A stretch of 25,505 bases of DNA from contig CAJLWM010000031.1 of NCBI GenBank assembly GCA_905210415.1, positions 1-25,505 on the forward strand, in the 5' to 3' direction. The notes beneath the pieces are model-generated. The model did not search any database. It had not been told where the DNA came from and worked only from the letters and a program-made list of their open reading frames with translations. Below, piece after piece: positions 15,668 to 24,134 of the stretch (within the stretch, counting starts at the first letter, position 1; each line of letters begins with the position of its first letter). The translations under genes and the position numbers were made by a program. Source of the stretch: an uncultured Prevotellaceae bacterium (lineage in GTDB: Bacteria; Bacteroidota; Bacteroidia; Bacteroidales; Muribaculaceae).

Positions 15668-15690
15668 ATATAAACCCAAATCGGGCATCA
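15668..15690 (+). repeat. AACCC-R-A-W-TCGG repeat, opposite orientation
   Basis: Plus strand ATATAAACCCAAATCGGGCA then TCA, nearly identical to the GH18 copy. It is the only copy oriented this way. It lies in the 340-bp gap between the DUF177 promoter and the HAD gene, where only a 26-codon frame (15624-15704) runs through it. Nothing else is recognised in that gap except a possible -7 box TAAATTTG at 15865-15872. Confidence 0.5.
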
Positions 15691-15886
15691 GGATGTATGT
15701 GTAGGATTTCATTACTGCTTTGGCGCTTTCGGTTTTTTAGAAAATCTTTTTCGTTGGGTTTTTATTGTTTTAAATGTTGTTAAAAAGGTGTTTAGTAAGT
15801 TTCTGAAGGGGGTGTTTGTGGCGAATAAGGTGACGGGAAGGCGTGATGATGCCGAAGATTTTTGTAAATTTGTGTCTGATAGAGAT

Positions 15887-16747
15887 ATGAAAATGAACAA
15901 GACGTTATATGTGAGCGACCTTGACGGAACGTTGCTCAACGAACACTCGCAGGTGTCGGCAGAAAGTGTGGCGATGCTCAACCGTGCCATTGACCAATAT
16001 GGCGCGATGTTTACGTGCGCCACGGCACGCACACCAGCCACTATTGTGCCGCTGCTTGAGCAGGTGCACGTGTCGTTGCCGATGATAGCGATGGCGGGTG
16101 CGGCGATGTGGAACAATGTGAAGCACGACTTTGAGAATGTGCGCGCTATCCCCGACGATGTGATAGCGCAGGTGCTTGCCATATATGAGCGCCATGGCGT
16201 GCGCCCATTTGTGTATAGGCATCGCGGAGGCGTGATAGAGGCTTATCACCGCGATGTGCTTTCGGTGGACGAACGGGAGTTTGTGGAGGCTCGCAGCCAT
16301 ACTCCATTCAAGTATTTCTCGCTTGGCAAGGGTTACGGCATGGGCGGCAACGAGGCGATGCTTGTGTTTTCTATCGACCGCTATAGTGTGCTCAAGCGGG
16401 TCTATGATGATATTGTGAGTGCGGGCGTGAGTTGCTCGCCAGTGTGCTATCACGATATCTTCGACCCTGAAATGGGTGTGCTGGAGATGTATAGATGCGG
16501 CATCGATAAGGCCTCGGCGATTGCTGTCCTGGCGCATCAGGTGGGAGCAGACCGTGTGGTGGTGTTTGGCGATAACCGCAACGATATGCCTATGATGCGC
16601 ATTGCTGACTGTAGCGTGGCGGTGGAGAATGCTTTCCCCGAAGTGCGCGAGATGGCCGACGTGGTGATAGGCGCAAACACGGCCGATAGCGTGGCTCGGT
16701 GGATTGTGGATGATGCTGAGGCAATATACCGAGGAAATCTGCGTTAA
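15887..16747 (+). CDS. Cof-type HAD-IIB phosphatase
   Basis: A 286-aa haloacid dehalogenase superfamily hydrolase with a type IIB cap, the group that dephosphorylates sugar phosphates, FMN or thiamine intermediates. Motif I is DLDGTLL (D11, D13), motif II lies in CATART, and motif III is GDNRNDMPMM near the C-terminus followed by VENAFPEVREMAD. The frame is open back to a GTG at 15788, but that extension (FLKGVFVANK...) is not HAD-like, and a -7-like TAAATTTG at 15865 lies inside it. ATG 15887 or 15893 fits the family. It probably shares a transcript with the kinase 32 bp downstream. Confidence 0.88.
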   Translation: MKMNKTLYVSDLDGTLLNEHSQVSAESVAMLNRAIDQYGAMFTCATARTPATIVPLLEQVHVSLPMIAMAGAAMWNNVKHDFENVRAIPDDVIAQVLAIYERHGVRPFVYRHRGGVIEAYHRDVLSVDEREFVEARSHTPFKYFSLGKGYGMGGNEAMLVFSIDRYSVLKRVYDDIVSAGVSCSPVCYHDIFDPEMGVLEMYRCGIDKASAIAVLAHQVGADRVVVFGDNRNDMPMMRIADCSVAVENAFPEVREMADVVIGANTADSVARWIVDDAEAIYRGNLR

Positions 16748-16779
16748 TCAAACATAAACTAAAGCAATAGGCTAAAGAG

Positions 16780-17994
16780 GTGAAACTGCATAATATATAT
16801 GATGCCCGACGGATATGGAAGATGGCGTTTGTGATCGTCTCCCTGATGCTTGTGGGCGCGTTTCTCTTTATAAGCAACCGCCTTGTGGGCGACCTCGCTG
16901 TGCAGGAGCGCGGGCGCATGGAGATATGGGCCGATGCCACCAAGCAGCTTGCGTCTACCTCGAGTGGTAGCGAGAATATGTCGGAGGAGCAAATCAACTT
17001 CTTGCTGAGTATTATCGAACGAAACCACACGATACCGGTGATGCTTGTCGACGGTAGCGACAACATATTGCTACATCGCAATTTCCGTTTGCCTGAGGCG
17101 GTGGATAGCGTGTCGCCTTGGGAAATCTCTGATGTCAATATGGCTTACCTGAAGGATAAACTTGTGAAGATGAAGCACTCACACAATATGATAGCCATTC
17201 CTATTGATGAGGGCACTACGCAATATCTCTATTACGAAGACTCCACGGTGCTGCGCCGCTTGGCATTGTTCCCCTACATAGAATTGGCTGTGATGCTGAT
17301 ATTTGTTGCGGTGGTGTATTTTGCGCTTGTGAGTGTGAAAAAGGCCGAGCAAAACAAGGTTTGGGTGGGTCTGTCGAAGGAGACTGCGCATCAGTTGGGC
17401 ACTCCGATATCGTCGCTTATGGCATGGACGCAGATGCTCGACACTATGGGCGTGGATGCTGATGTGGTGAGCGATATGGACAAGGATGTGCATCGCCTGA
17501 GCGTGATAGCCGACCGCTTCTCAAAAATAGGATCGAAGCCAGAGATGGATTTGGCATTTATCAACGAGAGCGTTGAGGAGAGCATGGAATACATGCGTTC
17601 GCGCATCTCTAAGCGTGTGCAGCTCACCATCAACACCAACAGCGAACGAAATTGCGGCGTGATGCTCTGTCAGTCGCTTTTTGAGTGGGTGATGGAAAAC
17701 CTCACCAAGAATGCTGTGGATGCCATGCAGGGCGAGGGTTCGCTCGCTATCACTGTGGATGGCGGAGGCGCTATGGCGATAATCGACGTGAAAGACTCCG
17801 GCAAGGGTATCGCCCGCAAAAACTTTAAGAATGTGTTCAACCCAGGCTACACCACCAAGAAGCGTGGTTGGGGTCTTGGACTTACCCTCGTGAAGCGAAT
17901 CATCGAGGAATATCATGGCGGACGCATCTATGTGAAGGAATCGGAAATCGGCGAGGGTACCACATTCCGCATTGAGTTGCCGAAGACAAAGTGA
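16780..17994 (+). CDS. sensor histidine kinase (orphan)
   Basis: A 404-aa inner-membrane histidine kinase. TM1 spans about 14-33 and TM2 about 163-186, enclosing a periplasmic sensor of about 130 residues. The phospho-accepting H204 lies in SKETAHQLGTP, the N box in ENLTKNAVDAM (306-316), then DSGKGI (339-344) and GWGLGL (363-368), giving a complete ATPase domain. A stop at 16768-16770 leaves GTG 16780 as the only start that includes the conserved KLHNIYDARR N-terminus. No response regulator is adjacent, so the partner must be elsewhere. The signal sensed is unknown. Confidence 0.9.
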   Translation: MKLHNIYDARRIWKMAFVIVSLMLVGAFLFISNRLVGDLAVQERGRMEIWADATKQLASTSSGSENMSEEQINFLLSIIERNHTIPVMLVDGSDNILLHRNFRLPEAVDSVSPWEISDVNMAYLKDKLVKMKHSHNMIAIPIDEGTTQYLYYEDSTVLRRLALFPYIELAVMLIFVAVVYFALVSVKKAEQNKVWVGLSKETAHQLGTPISSLMAWTQMLDTMGVDADVVSDMDKDVHRLSVIADRFSKIGSKPEMDLAFINESVEESMEYMRSRISKRVQLTINTNSERNCGVMLCQSLFEWVMENLTKNAVDAMQGEGSLAITVDGGGAMAIIDVKDSGKGIARKNFKNVFNPGYTTKKRGWGLGLTLVKRIIEEYHGGRIYVKESEIGEGTTFRIELPKTK

Positions 17995-18021
17995 TGCACA
18001 TAGTGCTTGTGAACTAAAATA

Positions 18022-18069
18022 TATATACAGAGAAAGGAAGAGGCGAGCCCCTTCCTTTCTCTGTATATA
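18022..18069. terminator. long hairpin between convergent genes
   Basis: Positions 18022-18044 and 18047-18069 are 23-base inverted repeats with a single mismatch and a GA centre. The hairpin sits 27 bp past the histidine kinase stop and about 70 bp past the FadL-like gene stop. Read on the minus strand it is followed by TATATTTTAG, so it could terminate the porin transcript. It lacks a plain T-run on the plus side. Confidence 0.65.
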
Positions 18070-18106
18070 CCAACTAAAGTCGATTGCAAACCCAAATAAG
18101 TTATGA

Positions 18107-18122
18107 TGGTCGAATCGGGTTT
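18107..18122 (-). repeat. AACCC-type repeat behind the FadL-like gene
   Basis: Minus strand AAACCCGATTCGACCA, 18 bp past the stop of the porin gene. A half copy in the other orientation (CAAACCCAAAT, 18087-18097) lies nearby. Confidence 0.45.
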
Positions 18123-18140
18123 GAAGTTATGAGTTAAGTT

Positions 18141-19553
18141 TTAGAATTTCCAGTTTACTGTTGCGCCGATAACGCGGTTGGTGCGATAGTAGTGGTCGGT
18201 CTTGTCGCCAACGGCAGTAGTAGTGACCACGTCGCGTGTTTTGTAGAATGTGCGCATATAGCCAACGTCGAATGTGGTGCGCTTAGTGGCGCGGATGCGA
18301 ACACCGGCACCAACGCTGTTGCTTGAGGTATTGAAGCTCAAGTCGTTCATGTGAGCGTCGTTGAGATCGTAGTTGGTGGTTTGCCAGCCAGCCGATATGG
18401 TCACGCGAGAGCAGAGGTCGTATTCGGCACCGGCGAGCACTTCAAATGTGTTGCCGTTGATGAGGTCTTGCTTGTTGCCATATTGGGTAGCGCTCTTGTC
18501 GCCATAGTAGTGGAAACCAGCGTTGAGGCGAAGAGGCTTGATAGGAGTGTACTGCACACCGGCAGAGAGGAACGAAGGCATGTCGGAAGCAACCTTTGCG
18601 CCGTCGGCAAATTGTCCGAGCACTGCGTTGGTCTTAGAGAGGTTGGCAGCATATTCGTTCATTTCGCTCTTGTTCTTGAGGCGCATACGAGTCTTGAACT
18701 CATATTTTGCAGCCACGTTCCATTGGTCGTTGATCTTCCAGTCGATACCGATGATTGGAGTGAATCCGAAACCAGTTTGGTCGGTATTGAGCGAGATGGT
18801 AGTAGTGGCGAGTTGGGTGCTCACGGCCTCTTGTGTGGCGGCGAGATATGCTTCGCCGACAGGCGATTTAGCCACGAGCTTAGCGTTGACGTCGTCAACC
18901 CAGCCGTTGTAGTTACATGTAGCATAGATGCCACGCACGCCCACAAAGGCAGAGAGGTTGTTGGTGATTTTGTAAGTACCACCCACCGATAGGCCGAAGA
19001 AGTATTGGCGACCCTTCATGTAGGCGTTGAGGCTATATCCGCCGAAGCCGATGTGGTCAGAAAGACCAGCCTGAGCCAATGCGCCGTTCACTGTGGGGAT
19101 GATTTGGCTTGAATAGAGGGCTTCGAAAGTGCCTAATCCGTTGTCGAATTCGCACTTGCCACCGCCACCGGTGAGGGCGAAGTTGGAAGAAATTGACCAT
19201 TTGTCCTTAACGTAAGCCAATTGGAAACTTGGGATAGCTGGGGCCTTGGCATCGCCTTCAAATTTGTGAGTAGCTGAAGGGTCCTTTGTATTGTAGGCAA
19301 AGAGAGGGAATGTGGTGGTGATGTCGCGGTCTTGTTTAGCGCCTTGCACTGTGAAAGAGAGGTGGAAGCCATTGCTGAGGAATGCCACACCGGCAGGGTT
19401 CATATAAGCGCCATTAACGTCGATGATGGCTTCTTGGCTGAGTTGGCGAAGGAATGATGCGTTTTGGTTGGTGTTCGTCAATAGACCTCCAGCCAATGCA
19501 GAGGTCGTGCTTAGGGCTGCAAGCGCTAAGCCGAAAAGATGTCTTTTAATCAT
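18141..19553 (-). CDS. OmpP1/FadL/TodX-family outer membrane transport protein
   Basis: A 470-aa outer-membrane beta-barrel of the family that carries long-chain fatty acids or other hydrophobic compounds across the outer membrane. A signal peptide (MIKRHLFGLALAALSTTSALA, 1-21) is followed by GGLLTNTNQNASFLRQLSQEA and NGAYMNPAGVAFL, the family's N-terminal plug signature. Alternating aromatic strands continue to a terminal ...ATVNWKF, ending in the C-terminal Phe expected for BAM insertion. The substrate is unknown. It is a single gene, convergent with the histidine kinase. Confidence 0.9.
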   Translation of the reverse strand: MIKRHLFGLALAALSTTSALAGGLLTNTNQNASFLRQLSQEAIIDVNGAYMNPAGVAFLSNGFHLSFTVQGAKQDRDITTTFPLFAYNTKDPSATHKFEGDAKAPAIPSFQLAYVKDKWSISSNFALTGGGGKCEFDNGLGTFEALYSSQIIPTVNGALAQAGLSDHIGFGGYSLNAYMKGRQYFFGLSVGGTYKITNNLSAFVGVRGIYATCNYNGWVDDVNAKLVAKSPVGEAYLAATQEAVSTQLATTTISLNTDQTGFGFTPIIGIDWKINDQWNVAAKYEFKTRMRLKNKSEMNEYAANLSKTNAVLGQFADGAKVASDMPSFLSAGVQYTPIKPLRLNAGFHYYGDKSATQYGNKQDLINGNTFEVLAGAEYDLCSRVTISAGWQTTNYDLNDAHMNDLSFNTSSNSVGAGVRIRATKRTTFDVGYMRTFYKTRDVVTTTAVGDKTDHYYRTNRVIGATVNWKF

Positions 19554-19584
19554 TATAAATTATACCTTTAATTGAATTCGGGGG

Positions 19585-19592
19585 CAAAGGTA
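19585..19592 (-). promoter_or_regulatory. -7 box of the FadL-like gene
   Basis: Minus strand TACCTTTG matches TAnnTTTG about 30 bases before the ATG. No good TTTG lies 20 bases further upstream, so the -33 part is weak. Confidence 0.5.
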
Positions 19593-19763
19593 ATACAAAT
19601 TTCTGGAATAATAAGAGAAATTGACCAACAAAATAGAAAAATGTGCTAATAATGCGCGCCAAAAGCCCTTCGCAACCCCTTTGGGCGATTGCGAAAAGCC
19701 GCGCTATGAGACGGTTTTATAATTTGGTAATCCAAGAAAAACGTGATATTTATGGAGTTATGG

Positions 19764-19780
19764 GCGAAATCGGGTTGCGT
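19764..19780 (-). repeat. AACCC-type repeat behind gapA
   Basis: Minus strand ACGCAACCCGATTTCGC, about 115 bp past the gapA stop and about 40 bp past its terminator. In the same 342-bp gap (19554-19895) a short stem CGCAA-CCC...GGG-TTGCG occurs at 19671-19693. Otherwise the gap holds only the FadL-like gene promoter and the gapA terminator. Confidence 0.4.
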
Positions 19781-19814
19781 TTGGGGGTAGTGTGGAGCGG
19801 GAGGATATGGGTAT

Positions 19815-19847
19815 AAAAATCAGCCCCGGGCGAGAAGCCCAGGGCTG
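19815..19847 (-). terminator. rho-independent terminator of gapA
   Basis: CAGCCCCGGGC (19821-19831) pairs with GCCCAGGGCTG (19837-19847), 10 of 11 bases. On the minus strand the stem is followed by ATTTTTAT. It lies about 49 bp past the gapA stop. Confidence 0.8.
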
Positions 19848-19895
19848 AAAAGAAGTTACTTATTTGTAAACTCTTAATGAAAATGAATCAACGGA

Positions 19896-21043
<1,148 letters not shown>

Positions 21044-21193
21044 ATATATTTTTTTCAATTAATGATGCCTATAAGGTAAAATAATAGAAAAATTTCCTTA
21101 ATTAGGCTAATGTATTGCGCTGAACTTAACTTATTGAATACTAAATGCAATAACTTTAGACGGAGAATATACGTAAATAATCAATTTAACACT

Positions 21194-21610
21194 ATGAGTA
21201 ATTTTATCAAAGATTTCAAGGATTTCGCCATGAAGGGCAATGTTGTCGACATGGCTGTGGGTGTGATTATCGGTGGCGCTTTTGGTAAGATTGTCACCTC
21301 GTTGGTCAACGACGTGATTATGCCTGTTGTGGGGCTTGTGATTGGTGGCGTTGACTTCACCAACCTGAAGTGGGTGTTTGCCGAGGCTACTGAGACTACT
21401 CCTGAGGCTGCGCTGATGTATGGCCAGTTTATACAAAATGTGGTTGACTTCCTGATTATAGCATTCTGTATTTTCTTGATGGTGAAGGGTATCGCTAAGT
21501 TGTCGCGCAAGAAGGATGAGGCTCCAGCGCTTGCTCCTGCTCCAGAACCAAGTGCAGAAGAAAAGCTTCTCACTGAGATTCGCGACCTCTTGAAGAAGCA
21601 AAGCAAGTAA
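21194..21610 (+). CDS. mscL: large-conductance mechanosensitive channel
   Basis: MscL forms a pentameric inner-membrane pore that opens under tension to release solutes during osmotic downshock. The 138-aa protein begins [21 protein letters not shown], the typical amphipathic N-terminus. TM1 is about 16-50 ([14 protein letters not shown] with small pore-lining residues), TM2 about 80-103, followed by a charged cluster RKKDEA, a Pro/Ala linker ([10 protein letters not shown]) and the C-terminal helix [15 protein letters not shown]. The frame is open back to 21110, but the extra residues have no family support, so I start at 21194. It is a single gene. Confidence 0.97.
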   Translation: MSNFIKDFKDFAMKGNVVDMAVGVIIGGAFGKIVTSLVNDVIMPVVGLVIGGVDFTNLKWVFAEATETTPEAALMYGQFIQNVVDFLIIAFCIFLMVKGIAKLSRKKDEAPALAPAPEPSAEEKLLTEIRDLLKKQSK

Positions 21611-21629
21611 AATCTATGGTCGTTAGCTA

Positions 21630-21698
21630 TTAGGGCGTGACGTCCCTAAATGATATTGTGCCGTGGCAGATGGGTGTGTAGCCCCTACTTGCCGCGGC
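21630..21698 (+). terminator. tandem hairpins behind mscL
   Basis: TTAGGG (21630-21635) pairs with CCCTAA (21644-21649), and GCCGTGGCA (21660-21668) pairs with TGCCGCGGC (21690-21698) with one G-T mismatch, plus an inner GGG/CCC. They lie 20-90 bp past the mscL stop. The second resembles the GGCATGCC/CCCTAC repeat family at 356 and 10759, so it may be a diverged repeat rather than a dedicated terminator. Confidence 0.4.
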
Positions 21699-21745
21699 AT
21701 TCGCTTTTGTGGATTGAATGATGGCTGCTTGTGGTGGCGTGGCAC

Positions 21746-21867
21746 CTCCGCAATGAAAATGAAATGGCTTTCATTTTGCATTGCACTCGGTTTGCACTAT
21801 CGTTGGATAAGATTGCTTCGCCGTCCTCAATCGCGACTCGGCAAATTGGCAGAAGTCTGCCATTTGC
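21746..21867. repeat. repeat-like element with promoter-like block and hairpin upstream of lepB
   Basis: 21746-21806 resembles 1207-1261 upstream of rnhA. Its TTTGCACTATCGTTG block recurs at 21940-21953 as TTTGCACTATCTTTG, so two promoter-like copies stand in tandem about 150 bp apart. Between them 21841-21853 and 21856-21867 form a 12-bp stem with one bulge around a 2-base centre. No gene is seen in 21611-21977. Confidence 0.5.
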
Positions 21868-21921
21868 GCTCGCTGCTCATTCGGGTGGCTGCACTCGGAA
21901 ATATCAACTCGAGCAAGCTTG

Positions 21922-21953
21922 GTTGCTTATTTCTCTCGTTTGCACTATCTTTG
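21922..21953 (+). promoter_or_regulatory. lepB promoter
   Basis: GTTG (21922-21925), 20 bases, TATCTTTG (21946-21953) match the Bacteroidota pattern. The leader to the lepB ATG would be only about 18 bases. Confidence 0.65.
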
Positions 21954-21977
21954 CAGAAGTAATAAGCTGATAATAAA

Positions 21978-23447
21978 ATGGAGAAAAATCAAAAGACTGA
22001 AATAAATTTCGATGAGAAAAGTGCTGGTGAATTGCAGCATGGCGGATTGAAGGAGCGCCTTGGACGTGTGAAAACCACTCGCTGGGTGCGTTTCGGCATC
22101 GTTTCGCTGATATTTGTGTTGTGGGTGATATGGCTTGGTAGCCCTTGGGTGTTGCTGTTCTGGCCTCTGCTTGCCGACATTTATCTCACTCAATTCATCC
22201 CTTGGACTTGGTGGCGCCACACCAAAAACCGTGCGGTGAGAGAGGTGATGACGTGGGTGGATGCCATTGTCTATGCCTTGATTTTGGTCTACTTCTTATT
22301 CTTATATGTGGGACAGAATTATCAGATTCCATCGTCATCGCTCGAGAAATCGCTTCTTGTGGGCGACTATCTGTGGGTGAACAAGATGGTGTATGGTCCT
22401 CGCGTGCCTAACACCCCAATCCACTTTCCTTTGGCGCAAAACACTCTGCCTGTGATTGGCTGCAAGAGTTATCTTGATAAGCCTCAGTGGGGCTATCACC
22501 GCTTGAAGGGCTTGCGCAATATTGAGCGCAACGATATTGTGGTGTTTAATTTTCCTGCTGGCGACACGGTGGCTATGAAGGTGCAGAACCCCGACTATTA
22601 TACGCTGATATCTATGCATGGTCGTGAGGCTGTACGCTCAGATAAGCAAACCTATGGTGAGGTGATCTATCGCCCAGTTGACCGTAGAGAGAATTATGTG
22701 AAGCGCTGCATCGGTCTTCCTGGCGAGCGACTGAAGATCGTAGACGATGTGGTGATGATTAACGGCCATGCGCTGAAGACTCCTAAGATGGCTCAATACA
22801 ACTATTTCTTGCAGACCGATGGCCGTGTAATCAGCGATGATGTGTGGGGGAATATCGGTGTGAGCGAGGACGATAGAGCTCAGTTGACGCTTAGTGTGCA
22901 AGATGTGGCTGGCGTTGAGGCTTTGGGCATGAACGTTAATAATGACGGCAGCATTCCGCCTATCTATCAAGTGCCTCTCACTTCGGGCATGAAGGAGATA
23001 ATCCGCAACCAATATCCTTGGATTACCTCGGTGGTGAAGGTGCCTGTTCAGGAGATGTTTAATCCTTATCCTATCACTCACGACTATGGTTGGACCCGTG
23101 CCAACTATGGCGAAATATGGATTCCTAAGAAGGGCGCATCTATCGCTCTTAATGCTGAGAATTTGCCTATCTATGAGCGATGCATCAAGAATTATGAGGG
23201 CAACGACTTGCAGGTGAAGAATGGTGTGATATACATTAATGGCGAGGTTGCCACCAAATATACCTTCAAGATGGACTATTATTGGATGATGGGTGATAAC
23301 CGCGACAATTCGCTCGACTCGCGCTACTGGGGCTTCGTGCCTGAAGACCATATCGTGGGCACTCCTATGTTTATCATCTTGAGCATCGATAAGGATACCA
23401 ACAAGGTGCGTTGGAATCGCGTGCTGCGCAGTGCGAAATCTAATTGA
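21978..23447 (+). CDS. lepB: signal peptidase I (long Bacteroidales form)
   Basis: It removes signal peptides from exported proteins at the outer face of the inner membrane (family S26, Ser-Lys dyad). Residues about 38-75 and 93-112 are hydrophobic membrane segments. The nucleophile is S121 in IPSSSLEKSL, the general base K242 in YVKRCIGLPGE, and the C-terminal box GDNRDNSLDSRYWGFVPEDH is intact. At 489 aa it is longer than the enterobacterial enzyme (about 324 aa) because of an insertion between the Lys box and the GDNRDNS box, as in other Bacteroidales. L122 replaces the usual Met after the serine. WbqC-like follows at 10 bp. Confidence 0.95.
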   Translation: MEKNQKTEINFDEKSAGELQHGGLKERLGRVKTTRWVRFGIVSLIFVLWVIWLGSPWVLLFWPLLADIYLTQFIPWTWWRHTKNRAVREVMTWVDAIVYALILVYFLFLYVGQNYQIPSSSLEKSLLVGDYLWVNKMVYGPRVPNTPIHFPLAQNTLPVIGCKSYLDKPQWGYHRLKGLRNIERNDIVVFNFPAGDTVAMKVQNPDYYTLISMHGREAVRSDKQTYGEVIYRPVDRRENYVKRCIGLPGERLKIVDDVVMINGHALKTPKMAQYNYFLQTDGRVISDDVWGNIGVSEDDRAQLTLSVQDVAGVEALGMNVNNDGSIPPIYQVPLTSGMKEIIRNQYPWITSVVKVPVQEMFNPYPITHDYGWTRANYGEIWIPKKGASIALNAENLPIYERCIKNYEGNDLQVKNGVIYINGEVATKYTFKMDYYWMMGDNRDNSLDSRYWGFVPEDHIVGTPMFIILSIDKDTNKVRWNRVLRSAKSN

Positions 23448-23457
23448 TGGGTTGGCG

Positions 23458-24108
23458 ATGCCTACGGCAATTAATCAGATATACGATCAGATAGCCTTGA
23501 GTAGTGCCTATCTGGGTAGCGTACGGTATTATGCTGCCATGCTTGCCGCGCGCCACACAGTGGTGGATGCCGCGGAGCATGGACTGATGCGTCGATGGGC
23601 GCTCAATCACTGCCGTATATGCGGAGCCAACGGTGTGCAGCAGTTGGTGGTGCCTATCGATAAGACCGACTACAATGCCCGCACGCCTATGCGCGATGTG
23701 GTGATTTCCAATCATGGCAATTGGCGACATCTGCATTGGGGCGCTCTCTTTTCGTCGTATGGCAAGAGCCCTTTTTTCGATTACGTTGCCGACGACCTTG
23801 AGCGTGTGATTCGTGGCAATCAGCGCTACCTGATCGACTTGAATGCCGAGTTGCAGCAAGTGGTGATTGATTTCCTTGATTTGCCTATCTCGTGGAGTGT
23901 GGCTGATGTGCAGCCCTCTGATGAGACAATGGATTTGCGTGGCAAGGTGGAAGAAAACAAGCCGTCGAGCATCGAGATGCATGACGTGCCTTATTATCAG
24001 TTGTGGGCCAGTCGCACAGGTTTTCTGCCCGACCTGAGCATAATGGATATGCTGTGCAATCTTGGCAGAGAGTCGGTATTCGCTCTGATAGAGATGTCGC
24101 GTAGGTGA
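23458..24108 (+). CDS. WbqC-like family protein
   Basis: A 216-aa cytoplasmic-looking protein of the WbqC family, found in some O-antigen clusters and, in Bacteroidales, commonly right after lepB. Its biochemical role is unsettled. Family signs are ALSSAYLGSVRYYAAML near the start, the NHCRICGANGVQQLVVPI strand, WRHLHWGALFSSYGKSPFF, and the C-terminal PYYQLWASRTGFLPDLSIMDMLCNLG. An alternative GTG start at 23431 would overlap lepB by 17 bp. ATG 23458, 10 bp past the lepB stop, fits the family start better. Translational coupling with lepB is likely. Confidence 0.85.
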   Translation: MPTAINQIYDQIALSSAYLGSVRYYAAMLAARHTVVDAAEHGLMRRWALNHCRICGANGVQQLVVPIDKTDYNARTPMRDVVISNHGNWRHLHWGALFSSYGKSPFFDYVADDLERVIRGNQRYLIDLNAELQQVVIDFLDLPISWSVADVQPSDETMDLRGKVEENKPSSIEMHDVPYYQLWASRTGFLPDLSIMDMLCNLGRESVFALIEMSRR

Positions 24109-24134
24109 TAGTGGTAGCCGCAGTGTGGCGCAGG

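Noticed and set aside
15624..15704. 26-codon plus-strand frame (MKTAVIYSWFLLWVTYKPKSG...)
   Set aside because: Short and hydrophobic, but there is no convincing promoter or ribosome site and its second half is the AACCC repeat. Kept only as a note in the repeat findings.
15788..15886. GTG-initiated N-terminal extension of the HAD phosphatase
   Set aside because: The extra 33 residues are not HAD-like and a -7-like box lies inside them. ATG 15887 is preferred.
21110..21193. N-terminal extension of MscL
   Set aside because: The 28 extra residues are Asn/Arg/Cys-rich and absent from the family. [16 protein letters not shown] is the standard start.
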